Positions 22,801 to 34,500 of a stretch of 64,000 nt of DNA are shown piece by piece. The DNA comes from Madurella fahalii (taxonomy: Eukaryota > Ascomycota > Sordariomycetes > Sordariales): contig CM056876.1 of assembly GCA_029876055.1 (NCBI GenBank), positions 3,038,001 through 3,102,000 on the forward strand. The letters run 5' to 3'. A model generated the notes under the pieces. It was given only the letters and a program-made list of their open reading frames with translations. It was not told the origin of the DNA and searched no databases. The position numbers and the translations under genes were made by a program. Position 1 is the stretch's first letter. Each line of letters begins with the position of its first letter.

Positions 22801-23540
22801 GCGATGGAAGCCGAGGATGTGGTCGACGATGTCTCGCGATTTCGGTTGTAGCCGACGGGAGGTGGGGACTCTGGCCGAATCTGCTCGGCTTCGTCCTCTG
22901 ACGTACTGCTATTGTGATCCTCGAGAGACCTCGCCTTCTCCTCTTGCCTCCACCGCTGAAAAGCCGACATTGCAACATCATCATCGTATAGTGCTCTGCC
23001 TATCATGCCACCTCCAGAACCTTTCGACCCAGCCGGTATCTTGTAAATTTTCTGCCTCCCGCCAAAGAGGTTGTTGCCCTCAGTGGGCTTGGCACGGGTC
23101 AAGACGCTCCCACTCTTCTCGGCTTCGTCAGAAGCGAATGAATCAGTGCGAAGAAACGGAGAGGTCTTGATGGACTCGACCTCGGCGATGTCGGTCAGTC
23201 CGTTGGAACCGCCAACGAAACCAAAGTCAGCCAGCCGGGACTGTCGTTTTGGGTAGAGTACGCTGTCATCGCTAGCTTTGCCGATCTTTGTATTCGGATC
23301 GTCCTGTTCCCTCAGCATGGAGAACCGGGCTGACAAGTTGGACATCAACAAGCTCGTGCGGAAGTCGTCGTTTGAAGGCAGAGCAGTGGATAGGTCAAAC
23401 TCTTTCTTGACCTCCTCCTGCTGTGTCTTCTTTCCCCTACTGAAGACCTTGAACGGCAACGAAGACTGCTCCGAGTCTTCGCTCGAGCGGCCGGTCGAGG
23501 CATCATCCTTCGCCTTCTTCTTCGTCCTGAACCGATTCAT
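19863..23540 (-). CDS. Large conserved, mostly disordered fungal protein (1225 aa)
   Basis: This is a single uninterrupted frame from the ATG at 23540. The N-terminal ~230 residues look conserved: MNRFRTKKKAKDD, then FSRGKK, DDFRTSLLMSNLSARFSMLR, EQDDPNTKIGKASDDSV, TEGNNLFGGRQKIYK and RALYDDDVAMSAFQRWR. The rest is Ser/Pro/Gln/Arg-rich, with repeated short S-P sites, several Arg-rich patches and two short helical segments (AEARRRVREKL; ALRAFRQARRELQKRKELE-like). No enzyme domain, membrane segment or zinc finger is seen. I recognise the style of conserved Pezizomycotina proteins without assigned function, but no name. Likely cytosolic or nuclear and phosphorylated. A good GTAAGT donor at ~23815 and branch/acceptor at ~23594 suggest a ~220-nt 5'-UTR intron. 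Confidence 0.85.
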   Translation of the reverse strand: MNRFRTKKKAKDDASTGRSSEDSEQSSLPFKVFSRGKKTQQEEVKKEFDLSTALPSNDDFRTSLLMSNLSARFSMLREQDDPNTKIGKASDDSVLYPKRQSRLADFGFVGGSNGLTDIAEVESIKTSPFLRTDSFASDEAEKSGSVLTRAKPTEGNNLFGGRQKIYKIPAGSKGSGGGMIGRALYDDDVAMSAFQRWRQEEKARSLEDHNSSTSEDEAEQIRPESPPPVGYNRNRETSSTTSSASIAARNSTAATSITSQAAWTVKDGQSPTSATAPAPERMVTRTRRLYEQCLVQDPQDQQTSALSRIENLTRQRLFNTRVPDLSTGSTSQASASNSRTILTKASAPNLRSTSPTTMSASPGALDLGSKVQADTKHSLGGVPPLSPPLSEAGEQTILPILPNDMGKATAMGLFQKPQHSYDESQYVQRQLQLRQGREAPTQRPSTESNAESASQSQNHEAIPATGTRLGIQDDKLPPTPLTDRESPTVSAPNPTALSAPPAVNVERPSDEDHPAFRQSAMPTALPVSATANDGPSTSLRPKPSVDKSQQLSPLDSPTLGPTTGLSGMVRQHLRMESMDSFMDQDSTRPQSNFNPGSGPSVASEQGSNLSPWLPPDQDWTRSYYGNGPQTVLDKPAGGIQHKDESVDGKVPDRSSNTTDEADEFASQLAEARRRVREKLTSYVETDSSRAASPDLSAQVPSNPLGIGMLKPKSSKGSLVDRSRNMPGQSRGLKILGIGAGAMSSPPQSAKQSVDEKEAPILETMREEAAKEDAPISGAGAHSESTALQDKDEDSTTHPGLRAFRQARRELQKRKELESLARHQVSQTSQSAGRFEDANVPPPPPRADRGPRQRTPSRERKPPPITYRQRAPSDERGHSSPAAQRHSDGRDRSGSETSGGRSGSRPPRLRTNTNTGPQEQLAPGNSRPPMMRSPGLPGTDIKGSPIMPPYPYPNRGAPSPAPSPHPEWSRSAGNLAVYTGRPGFDPHSGQPSPISPMGLPSPSPLAMGTTSSPVGTPTSLGPRPRRSSASQSPALGPGVIPQPTRRPVDKRDISEPTLMTSTSRIPTMNLPHQPPHPSQPPPVIPDRGRGLRSRSNSRGQGAAPPVPPINPRRRREDSGTLPLYDEGMMAPRLPFASQANNSTSTLDLEENRSAFSVSDDDNTSKPDQRRRLQKPNPNAQMSGTRFLEKGRDNSPPFIAKGPPASRTVATSGMRSNTGMGVPGGMF

Positions 23541-26500
23541 GGCGACTCGAGTCGAAAGCGAAAAATCTTCGAATTAGCGGGAAATTGAGAAGCCTAGATT
23601 GAGAGGTCAGCACCAAACTACAGCCTAGGTTCCTGAAAATTGCAGGCGCGGCAAAGCTGTCCCGGTGTCTGTGACGAACAGGGTGGAGGGTGGTGTGAAC
23701 AGCCTTGCGTACAATCCCATAGTCTCCCTATGTTGCGGAAGGAGAAGCTGAAACAGGTCCGGGAACATCGATCTCTTGGTCGGGAAAGGATATGGGTCAC
23801 TTACTGAGGGTGACCCTGTCGGTGTCTAGGAGTCCTGGCAAAATAGCGTCCAGATCTCCCAGCCAGCGCCCAAGATCTGGTCAAGGGGAATGCCCTCAAA
23901 AGGGCCAGACTTCTCGACCAACTAGACTAGGTAACTCAAAATGAAGTGCCGATAAGCATCAAGCGCGTGATTCGGTAAGCGGCGCACAATCCATATGGGC
24001 TCTGTTTGACTGTATCACTGGAATGATGCACAGTTCCGCGGACGATCCCTTGCAAAGCTAGCGGCAGACCTCGGTCGGTCGTATGTCTGATGCGAGAGGA
24101 TCGGTTTGCCTAAGGATTTGAACGAGCGTGGGTATGATCGGGGTCGTCACCGGGGTGCGTGGTGCCGTGCGTCGAGGTGGTGACGGTCTTGCGTCGGTTC
24201 TGTTTCTTGCTCTGAATGATTCGAAATGAATGGAAAGGTTGTTGCGGCGGACGGGAACCGCGGCCGGAAAAAACGAGTGGACGAAGCGAAAAAAAGAAAG
24301 GGAAATTGGCGAAAATGAGTGAATGTCAAGGGCACTCTCAAGACCCAAAGTGTAAGTTCCGGGAAACGCGAGGGTGGCCTGGGATTGCGATCGGACCAGA
24401 CTTTGGATCTGGGGAACGGACGAGGAGAGAGCGAGCCAGGGAAGGTCGCGCACGCTTTCACCTGAAAGAGCGGAGGTCATCCAGGATCCAGGAGTCAAAC
24501 CGCGGAAGGGAGTGCATCTAGGGAATGGACGCATCCGGGGTTTGGGGGACCACGATTGGCCAATTCTGGACCAATAACGGCAAGGGGGTCACAGGATGTT
24601 TGGCAAGGAACAAGCTCTCTCCACTCTCCGAGTTGCTTTGGAGCAGAACCCGGCCGTGCGCTCATGGGGGTCTCCTGGAAAATGAGACGACAGGCGCGCG
24701 CTCATTGGCTTTGGGAGCGAGCGGGGCAGGAACGGGGGGCGTACATGCAGCACATCAACAAGGGGCCGAAAAGAAGAAATTTTGAAACGGAACAAAAAGA
24801 AAGACGACTGGTCAGTGCCTCCCCATTCGGTCAATTGCCCGCCATGGCGTTGCGCGCCTGGTACGCCCTGCCGTCCGAGACAGGACTGTTCTCAAGCATT
24901 GCATTGCATTACCGCAGGAGCAGAATGTAGGGATGTCACAGTAGGTTCAGTCTCTTGCAGCCTGAATCAACGGACCCAGAACGGCTGATAGGAACGACAT
25001 GTTCCTACCAAGACATGTTTTTTTTCTTTTTTTTTTCTGGTCCGTTTAGCACCTGCAGATTAGGGTCCGCCCGACAGCACCAAAAGGATTTCATCTCGCC
25101 TGCAACTTCCATCTTCGCTTCTGGCCGCCGTGGCTGCGTCCTCGGGTCGCGCCGGCCTCGACGGAAGGCCGGGGGCAAACGCTCCAAGTGGTTGCGGGGG
25201 GGTCGTTGGCGGTTCTGTCACACGTGCCCCTGGCGCATTGGCGCACACGCGCCCTTTCGCACACTGCGGGGTTTCCCCCCTTGAACTCGAGCTCAGGATT
25301 GCCCGCAGTCAGATTATGTGCCTCTGACGACGGGAAGGAAAATTACCAAGTGCGAGTACAAGCCAGCAGCATTGCGGCGCCGGGCAATCACTGGAATTGT
25401 AGCGGGCTCCCCACACCTCTGATCATCGCAGGCGATCTTGCCGCTAACGCCAACCACTCCCAAATCTCGACTCTTGGATTCGTCCTCTACAACAATATTA
25501 GCAAACGGCAGCCTGCGGCGCGACGCAATGATGGGTGTCAATGAATGTGCTCTACAGTCCATTGGTTCGGGGTATGCACCTTGGACGAAAGCAGGGGGCT
25601 CTCGACGGCTGCCCAACCGTTATGCACGGGCGGCAAAGATGTCCAACGGTGCATCCCCGCATCTTGCATGTTCCATTGTTGGATAGCCACAACGGCCGTC
25701 GAGTTCAGGTGGCGCGCAAACGAATGAGACGCACAAACACCGGAGAAGTGATTTCAATGGCCGGCAACAGAGGGCTACATCCGGCGATCACGGCACTTAG
25801 GCCTAAATAACTCCTATCAAAGGAAAGGCGATCTCCGATTACGCTTGCTAATCCGACAGGGGTGCCGGCCCCGATTGGGTACGCGAAGCGGCCTGACGTT
25901 CAGTAATTATACTAGCTGCCGAGTGCCACTCGTTTATACTGGGCCTTTGCCAATCCGAAGTACCGAAATCAAATCCCCCGTGGAAGCACACTAACACTAG
26001 TGTAGAAGATCAGGCGTGTTCAGCGGGATATTCGGGCATTCAGGGGGTGACAGTTCAGTGTCAGAAAGTCCAGTTTCCCTCGACCGTTCTTTTTGGCTAT
26101 TCACACCCCCTACATGTACGGGCAACAGCCGCGGCCTTCCCGTCCCACCAACACGGGTCGGCCAGGCCTTCCGCGATCCAATCAAGCGGCTGTTCCTGAA
26201 GCTTAACCCTTTCTGGTTTGGCGTGGGCAGACATCTGACCTCCACTGCCATGGGAAGCCCCTGAAAATTTCCATGGCAAAGCCCCTCACGTCCTCGTTGC
26301 ACCGCGATTTTACCTTCATACTCAAGGCATCCTATGTAAGCAAAGCCGGCGGTCCGCAGCAAGACCTCGGCTGCCAAGGAGAACCAGCAGAGAGCCAGTG
26401 ATGTTATCGAGTGTGACAGGTCAAGACAGCAGCCCGCAGCACGTCTTTGCCGAGCAGTTACAAGCTCTGGTCTGGCAGAGACAACGGGGTCCTTTAATAC

Positions 26501-28199
26501 CTTATGTGCAGCCGAGTTGGACCCGGCTGCATACTGAGACGGTGACACATCGATTGGTTTCTCAATTGCCGTTGCTCCAGCAAGTCCCTTGCAGGTTGCA
26601 GACCAGGTAAAAGGAGGGCACAGCAGCGCAGCAGGTGAGCAGCCTGAGCGAGTCGATGTATCCGAAGCCTTCCGGTGGGAATAGGTCATCATCATCCCAT
26701 TGTCGGCGAAAGCAAGAAGCAAGGCGTCAGGTGTGGATACTCTTGACAGGGCTTCATTTCAGGGCTGAAACCCGGCGATATGTCGTGGCCTCGTGGCACT
26801 TCCCTGGCAAATATCCGTGGCGCTGGTAATTAGTGGGGGTCAACTAGCAGCGAGAAAGGGAGGGATCATCGGAGGATGGAAGTCTGGATGTTGCCAATCT
26901 GCGCAAAATTTGTTGTCGGGCTCGCTGGCGTGGAGCCTCAGCCGGCTGGGCATCCAGCCCATCCGCCTTTTGGAATCATCGAGAAATGGTCTCGTGCCGC
27001 CGGTGTTTCTTTGGCCAGACGCCCCCCGGTCTCCGGATTCCTTCATCACAGCGAGCAGCTTTGCTAACCTTGCCCGTATCACGCGATGCAGTTACTCGGT
27101 GTCGTGACCAAATATGGTCAAAAGGGTCGTTGACATTCACTAAAACGCAGCGCGCACATGACGCGTCTGCCGACAGTGAATAATTAGCGCAACGGGAAAA
27201 GGGTAGGGACTGCGAGGTTCCCTATGTTGATGCAGGTGTGTTGCGGCTTGCAGATTAAGTTCCATTATTAACGGCGTGCCTGCCTTTCGGCCATCAACCA
27301 GCCCTGACCTCCGCAAGGTAATTTGAGCACTGAGGGGGGTGGTGTCACGTTCCGCCGCCCTGTGCAGCTCTCCTCGCGACCCGGATTGGCGGCGCGGCAC
27401 GATATGAGAGGACGGGGCGACGCAAGAGCCGGACAATCATCGTCCCGCGCTTTATTTTCCGACGCACTCTCAATGCGCTCAGCTCGAGAGGAGCGATTTG
27501 TTCAGTTTGCAGTTCTCATTGGTTACCCCCACCATAACCACTTTCCCACCATTTTTCTTCTTTTCTTTTTGTTTTTCTTTTTCCTTCTTTCTTTCTTTTT
27601 TTCTTTTCCTTTTTTTTTCTTTCTTTTTTGTGCGCAACGACCAGCGCGAGACGAAAAGAAGAGAACCAAAAAGGAAAACACTAGCCATAAGCAAATCTCA
27701 AGTTTGATCTGAGTTTTAAACAGAATGCATGTATGACCCTGGTCGCCGCTCTGTGACGAGTCAGGCAAGAGGTGTCATCCTGAGTAAGGCCGACTAGGCA
27801 GGCTGTATCCATACGGAACAGCCCGCCGAGACCCCAGCCCGATGTTTCAACAGAACAAAACGTCGAATCCACGGGTTCGTCCAAGGATCCGGATGGAGAA
27901 GATCCATTACAGTTAAGATTTACTCGAGTTTAGATGAACGATTGGGGCTTAACAGCGTCAACTCCGCTTCTTGCCTCTGGAACGGCCATGGGCGCGCAAC
28001 GACCCGCGCCTGTTCAACAGCAAGCCCCAACAATTCGATTGGTGCGGGTCGCACGTCCCGGTGCGTCGGGATTGCATGCCCTGGACCCGGTTTAGTAAAC
28101 CAGGCTGTCGGGCCCGCAGCGCCCTCGATTTTACCAACCAACAAAAGCAGCGTTTGACGTTCGAAAGAGAAATCTCCTATGCGAAAGTAGAATGTCATC
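23541..28199. other. 4.6-kb intergenic region, no supported gene
   Basis: The left part (to ~24.5 kb) looks like leader and promoter of the 1225-aa gene, with a pyrimidine-rich minus-strand stretch near 24250-24320 and a probable 5'-UTR intron. The middle contains a T-rich run at ~25018-25037. A pyrimidine tract lies at 27541-27630. Long frames (for example 25997-26722 minus) have no family signature and unfavourable composition. The right end should be the GH3 promoter. Confidence 0.5.
27541..27630. repeat. 90-base polypyrimidine (T/C) tract
   Basis: Almost pure T/C on the plus strand, built of CTTT/TTTC units. Mirror-like in places, so it could adopt triplex or slipped structures. Confidence 0.85.
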
Positions 28200-30783
28200 A
28201 TGGACTACCTGAAAAGCGCCTACAATAAGCTGCCTCTCGGCTTCCGGGGCTCGCGGGACACAGCGGAGCAGGTTGTTATCAGCACGAAAACAGCAGTCAC
28301 AGCACTTTGCGCTGCTTGCTCGATGCAAGCCGGCCCAAATGCTGCAGGGGCCCAGAATGCAGCATCTGAGCTTCCATATTACGGCCGAAGTCCGCCGGTT
28401 TATCCATCCCGTAATGCTTTGCTTTCCTTCGCTGCCGCAACTTCTCCTCCGGACCGGCGCGCTAACTTGGCCCCGAAGCAACCGGCAATGGCTCCACCAG
28501 CTCCCGGTGGACCGCCGCCTACGGCCATGCTCGCGGGCTGGTCTCGCAGATGACGGTCGAGGAGAAAGTCAACATCACCCGTGGCTGGCCGGGCATCTGC
28601 GTCGGCAACACTGGTGAGGTACCACGTCTTGGAGTGCCACCACTATGCTTCGCCGACGGGCCTGACGGTATCCGCGGGCAAGAGTTCGTGTCCGCCTTCC
28701 CAGCCGGCATTCATGTGGCCGCCACCTTTGACCGGGATCTCATGTACCAGTATGGCCGGGCCCTGGGAAGTGAGTTCTACGGCAAAGGGATCAATGTCGC
28801 GCTGGCCCCTGTGGCTGGCCCTCTCGGCCGTGTCGCGAAGGGCGGTCGGAATTGGGAGGGTCTGAGCAACGACCCCTATCTCGCCGGCGCCGGCATGGGT
28901 GCCATCACGCGCGGTATCCAGGATGCCGGTGTGATTGCCACACCCAAGCACTGGCTACTGAACGAACAAGAGTTCCGCCGTCGGTGGACTTCAATGGGTG
29001 ATGCCATCAGCGCCAACGTCGACGACCGCACCCTGCACGAGCTGTACGCCTTTCCCTTCATGGACGCCCTGCGTGAGGGAGCCGGCGCAGTCATGTGCAG
29101 CTATCAGCGCGCCAACCACTCGTACGCATGTCAGAACTCCAAGTTGCTGAACGGCATCCTCAAGACCGAGCTCGGCTTCGAGGGCTTCGTCGTCAGCGAT
29201 TGGGACGGTCAGATGTCCGGCGTGGCCTCGGCCAATGCAGGCCTGGATCTCGTCATGCCCAATGCCGGCTTCTGGGGAGACAACCTCACACAGGCGGTGC
29301 ATAACGGATCAGTGAGCGACGAGCGAATTAGCGATATGGCCACCCGCATCCTCGCATCTTGGTATTATCTACACCAAGAGAACGCTTACCCGCCCCCAGC
29401 CATCTACTCTAATATGGAGGAACATCTTCCCGTCGACGTCCAGGAGGATCACGCCAAGTTAATTGAGAACATCGGCGCCGCCGGCACGGTCCTCGTCAAG
29501 AACGTTAACAACACGCTCCCGTTCAAAAAGCCCAAGTTCCTCTGCGTCTACGGCTACGACGCGACCGTCAAGGCCAGTCCCTGGCAGAACCGCGACCGCT
29601 ACGGCGGAGGCTACAAGGACAATTTCGGTTGGAACACGTTCAACGGCACGCTCATCACAGCCGGAGGATCCGGCGGTGGCACACCTCCCTACGTGGTCTC
29701 CCCCTTCCAAGCCCTTCAAGAGCGCGTCATCAAAGACAGGGGCATCCTCCGCTGGGATTTTTACTCGGACGACCCCACCCCCTACGTCAATGCCGACGCC
29801 TGCCTGGTCTTCATCAACGCCTACGCGTCAGAGAGCTTCGATCGGGTCAGTCTAACCGACGAGTTCAGCGACAGGCTGGTCCTCAACGTAGCGGGCAAAT
29901 GCGCCAACACCATCGTCGTGGTCCACTCCGCAGGTGAATCACCCGCTCTGCTGCTCTCTTCACCTCTTTTTATCCCCCCAGAATACTGATGTTACATACC
30001 AAACAAGGCATCCGCACCGTCGACGCGTGGATCACTCACCCCAACATCACGGCCGCCCTCTTCGCCGGCCTGCCGGGCCAAGAATCCGGCCACAGCCTCG
30101 CCGCCATCCTCTACGGTGACGTCAACCCCTCGGGCAGACTCCCCTACACCGTCGCCCGGTCCGAGTCCGACTACGGCCCGGCGGCGCTGCTCAACTCGAC
30201 CGTCTCGTTCGACCCGTTCCCCGAGTCGAACTTTTCCGAGGGCGTCTTCATCGACTACCGCTCCTTCGACCGCCGCAACGTCACCCCGCGCTTCGAGTTC
30301 GGCTTCGGCCTGTCGTACACCGACTTCGCCTACTCGCGCCTGTCGGCCGCCCTGGTCGCCGCCGACCCCGCGCCGCCCGAGTACCCGGACCGGGACGTCC
30401 CCGTCGCCCAGGGCGGCCACCCGGAGCTGTGGGAGGTCGTGGCAGTCGTGCGGTGCACCGTGGCCAACGCCGGCGCCGTCGACGGCGCCGAGGTCGCCCA
30501 GCTCTACGTCGGCGTCCCCGGCGCGGGCCAGGCAGCCGCGGGTGGGGACGACGACGGGGGCTCGGATCCCCATGCGCCCCTCAGACAGCTCCGTGGGTTT
30601 GTCAGGGTCGGCCCGCTTGTTCCGGGCCAGGCGAGGGAGGTGGTGTTTGAGCTCACGAGGCGCGACCTGAGCGTCTGGGATGTGGTGGCCCAGCAGTGGC
30701 GGCTGAGGAGGGGGACGTATCGCGTCTGGGTCGGGGCCAGTAGTCGGGATCTGAGGCTTGAGGGGAGCTTGGTGGTTGGGTAG
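28200..30783 (+). CDS. Beta-glucosidase, glycoside hydrolase family 3
   Basis: Retaining beta-glucosidase releasing glucose from cello-oligosaccharides or other beta-glucosides. Exons are 28200-28410, 28479-29933 and 30008-30783 (813 residues). Intron 1 (68 nt, branch GCTAAC) restores VYPSPTGNGSTSSRWTAAYG; intron 2 (74 nt) restores VVVHSAGIRTVDAW. The (alpha/beta)8 domain carries DGPDGIRG, KHWLLNEQE and VVSDWDG, with Asp311 as the predicted nucleophile. The alpha/beta sandwich has NAYASESFDR with Glu522 as the candidate acid/base, then a fibronectin-III-like C-terminus (FEFGFGLSYTDF). Several N-x-S/T sites suggest secretion, yet the start at 28200 gives no classical signal peptide. A hydrophobic ALCAAC stretch at residues ~35-41 hints that the true first exon may differ. 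Closest in style to the A. nidulans bglM/bglG group rather than to BglA/Cel3A. Confidence 0.9.
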
Positions 30784-31514
30784 ACTCTCAGTGGTGGCTT
30801 TGGGGTTGGAGGTGTGATTCGTCCCCGAATCATTGGTTACGTGTCTTTTCCAAGTTTCTTCTTGGGTATTGGTTGAGTCCTTCAATTTTCCGATTTATCT
30901 GGTTTCAGAAAGTGCATTGCACTTGACGTTGTGAACAGAGGCAGTAATGCATGTCGAGTCGAATATCACGGCAGCGGTGCCACCCGTCAACTGTAAGAAG
31001 CTTTTTATCGTCCGAAACACAGCTGTCGTGGGGTTTAATGATAGAGAGCGTCAGACCGTAAGAAGTGTCTCAATATACCGTGGCCTACATTTACAAAACC
31101 GAGCCTCAACCCCCATCGTGAACGATAATGATGGAAAATGTGTAAGAACTGGAGAGAATTTCTATGTGGCTTATACTGTAGCGAACCACGTCTGGCAGTC
31201 TAAAAAGACAAAGAGACGCTCATTTTTGATTTGGTGGTTCTTGCATTGGCATTTACTGCAGTAATAGGTGGGGAGAAAAAAAAAAAAACCGAATGGAGGT
31301 CGACGAATCGTTCTCGCGACTATGTGTGGTTGGCTGTGCAGGCTCACGCGAGTGGTTGCCTCATTTCTACCTGACCATGCCCAGCAACTCCTCTCTGATT
31401 CTGCAAAGTCTGCGAATGTAAGCTGCCCAAGATACCAAGTCTTGACCAACCAAGTTCGGATTAGATACCACGAAGTTTCCATCAGGACGTAAGAGCAGTT
31501 AACTAGGGTACGAT
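30784..31514. other. Spacer between GH3 gene and the STAND pseudogene
   Basis: No gene recognised. A 12-A run lies near 31277-31288. Confidence 0.45.
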
Positions 31515-34500
31515 ATGGCTCAAACATCGATCGGCGACACTTCGCCGCACCGAGAGGATGACCGGCGGTACCCTCGAGATCGCCTCGAGTTTGGCGTCGC
31601 TATCTTGTGTGCGCTACCCATCGAGGCGACGGCAGTCAGCGCTCAGTTTGAGAACATATGGGACGCTGCAGCTTTTAGTAAGACACAAAACGACTCTAAC
31701 ACATACTCGTTTGGCTCCATTGGGCCCTATAACGTCGTGCTCGTCCATATGCCCGGCATGGGCAAGGTGGCTGCTGCGACCGCCGCGGCGAACCTTCGGG
31801 CTAGCTTCCACGGCCTCAGCCTGGTCCTGCTGGTTGGTATATGTGGTGGGGCGCCCCTAGCTGGGAAGAAGAAGATATCTGGCGGGCTGTTTCTCGGCGA
31901 CGTTGTTGTTAGCACTGGGGTAATTCAGTACGACCTTGGGAGGCGATTTCCCGGCAATCGCTTTGTGAGGAAGGATATGCCCTATGATAATCTCTCGAAA
32001 TTGACGGCCGAAGTCAATACGATGCTGGCTAAACTGCAGACTGAGCAAGGCAGTGCTCGGTTATAAAACGGCGTGCGTGAGAATCTTGCCAAACTACAGC
32101 AGCAGCTCGGTAAGGTGGCGGACTTTCTAGGCCGGAGTGAAGATAGGCTCTTCAGACCGGACCACCTCCACAAGTACTACGACAGCTCGGAATGTCCGGC
32201 CTGCGCTCACGATATGGATGGCGTATGTGATGACGCTATCGAGATGAGCTGTGAAGACCTTAAGTGTGGTCAGGGAGAGCTAGACGTGATATCCCGTCTC
32301 CGGCTAGGGGCGCTGTCACAACCTATTGTACACTTCGGGCTTGTTGCATCCGGTGATACGGTGATGAGATCTGGAAGAGACCGAGATGGAATAGCAGCCC
32401 GGGATGGCGTCATCGCTTTCGAGATGGAGGGCGCCGGTATGTGGGAGATATTCCGGGCTTGCGGTTGCTTGATTATCAAGAGCATCTGCGACTACGCCGA
32501 TAGCCACAAGAATAAAAAGTGGTAGGGATATGCGGCAGCGGCGGCGGCGGCAACGGTGAAGGCTTTATTACAGGCCTGGGATGCATGTGAGTATCCGAAC
32601 CCAGGTCAGTTAGAATATGCTGACTTTTGAAGACGTGCCGGATTCGTTTCGCCCGAGTCATTTAGGCCAAGTCAAGTCAGCTAGCCGCAAAGTCCCCAAA
32701 AGCCCGACATTAAACGCCCAAGACATAGCACTTCTCGACGGTCTCCAGACATTGCTATATCGAGATCGAAAGGATCGAAATCCTCGTTGTGTTGAAGGCA
32801 CCTGCGAGTGGTTCATAGGGCACAGGCTTTTCCGAGACTGGCAAGCAGGCAAATCGAGGGCTCTTTGGGTCTCTGCGGACCCTGGATGTGGAAAGTCGGT
32901 TCTTGCAAGGCATTTGGTCGACAATATCCTCCCTACTACCGCAACACGGACGATATGCTATTTCTTCTTCAAGGACGACTTTGCGGACCAGAAGAGTGTG
33001 GCCGGCGCTGTCAATTGCTTGCTATACCAGCTCTTTACGCAGAGGCCTGGGCTTTATACGGAGGACATGCGTGCCGAGCTCAAAGCTAACATCAAGCGCT
33101 TTAACACTTCATTTGATGAGTCTTGGGAACTTCTCCTCCGATTGGCAGCGAAGGAAGATGTAGGGTAGATTGTGTGCGTGCTCGATGCACTCGATGAATG
33201 CGAAGCCGAAGGGAGCTCCCAACTCGCCTGCAAACTGGTTGATTTATACTATACCAATAGAGCCCCTAAGCTACGATTCCTGTTGGCCAGTCGACCGTTC
33301 GGTACACTTCGACGCTGTTTCTAGCTTCCCGATATTCCGGGGCTCGCAGTTGTCTACCTGAGTGGGGAAGGCGAAGCCGAGATGGAGCAGATCTCCAGAG
33401 AAATTGATATTTTCATCAGAGCTAGGGTTCAGGCTATCAGTGTACGTTTGAGACTCGAGTAGGACGAGCAAGAACTGTTGTTGCGGGGAGTCCTAGCCTT
33501 CCCTTATAAAACCTATCTCTGGGTGTACCTAACGTTTGATTTGGTCGAGAACTATGAAGATATCAACAAAGGCAAGATAATCCAGGCTATATCCGAACTT
33601 CCGGTGTCGGTTGATGAGACGTACGAGAGAATCCTCTCGACGAGCCGCAATCCGGACGAGGCCAAGAGACTCCTCCACATCATTGTAGCAGTAAAGCGGC
33701 CCCTGACCCTTCGCGAGATGAACTTTGCCTTGGGCCTTCGGGAACATTATCAAGCCTCCGACGAGGTTGATCTAATACCCGAAATGCGCTTCAGAGAATG
33801 GTTGCGGGATACTTGCGGTCTTCTCGTCATAGTTATCGAGTCCAAGATCTACCTGCTGCACTAGATAGCAAGAGAGTTCCTGATCAGGAGCGGCTTAGAG
33901 TATGGTGAGCCTCTTGGCAGAAGCGGCAACCCTCTGAAATGGAAGCACTCGATTAGTTTGCCGGAAGCGCACCGAACTCTTGCCGAGATATGCCTATGGC
34001 ATTTACGGTTTCCCGAAGTGTGTAGCTATTACTTCGAAGGACTTCAGCACCGATTGAGCAATTTGAATGACGCCTTTATCACGTACTCTGCTGCATTCTG
34101 GAACGCGCATCTACGCGCATCAGATGTCAGGTCCGACGAGCACATGGTACGCACAATCTTGGAGATATGCAGTGTTGTCGAGAAATACGACCCGGTCTGG
34201 TTTGCGGGCCATCATGCCAATGCGACATCCGCGGTTAGTGCGCCCGGTCCTGGAGGTTTCCCTATCCATCGGCATAGCTGTAAATCCCAAAATACATCCG
34301 ACTCGTCTCATTGTTGCTTCCTGCTCTGGCGCTGCTCCAGCCGTAGAAGCTTTGCTGAGGGCAGAAGGTAGTAGCAACATCAATGCTCAGGATGGCCTCG
34401 GCATGACCGCGCTATCCTGGGCTGCAGCACTTGGTTACGATAATATTGCCAAGTTATTAATTGAGGGTCCTGGTGGCCTCCTCGGATACATGCAGCGGTT

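Noticed and set aside
25997..26722. 241-codon open frame on the minus strand in the 4.6-kb spacer
   Set aside because: No family signature, overlapping frames on the other strand of similar length, and composition like random GC-balanced DNA. No plausible splice structure.
29992..30885. 297-codon minus-strand frame opposite GH3 exon 3
   Set aside because: Pure shadow of GC-rich codons in the beta-glucosidase gene.
32587..32640. Frame change in the STAND gene at ~32.6 kb as a disabling frameshift
   Set aside because: A canonical 46-nt intron explains it.
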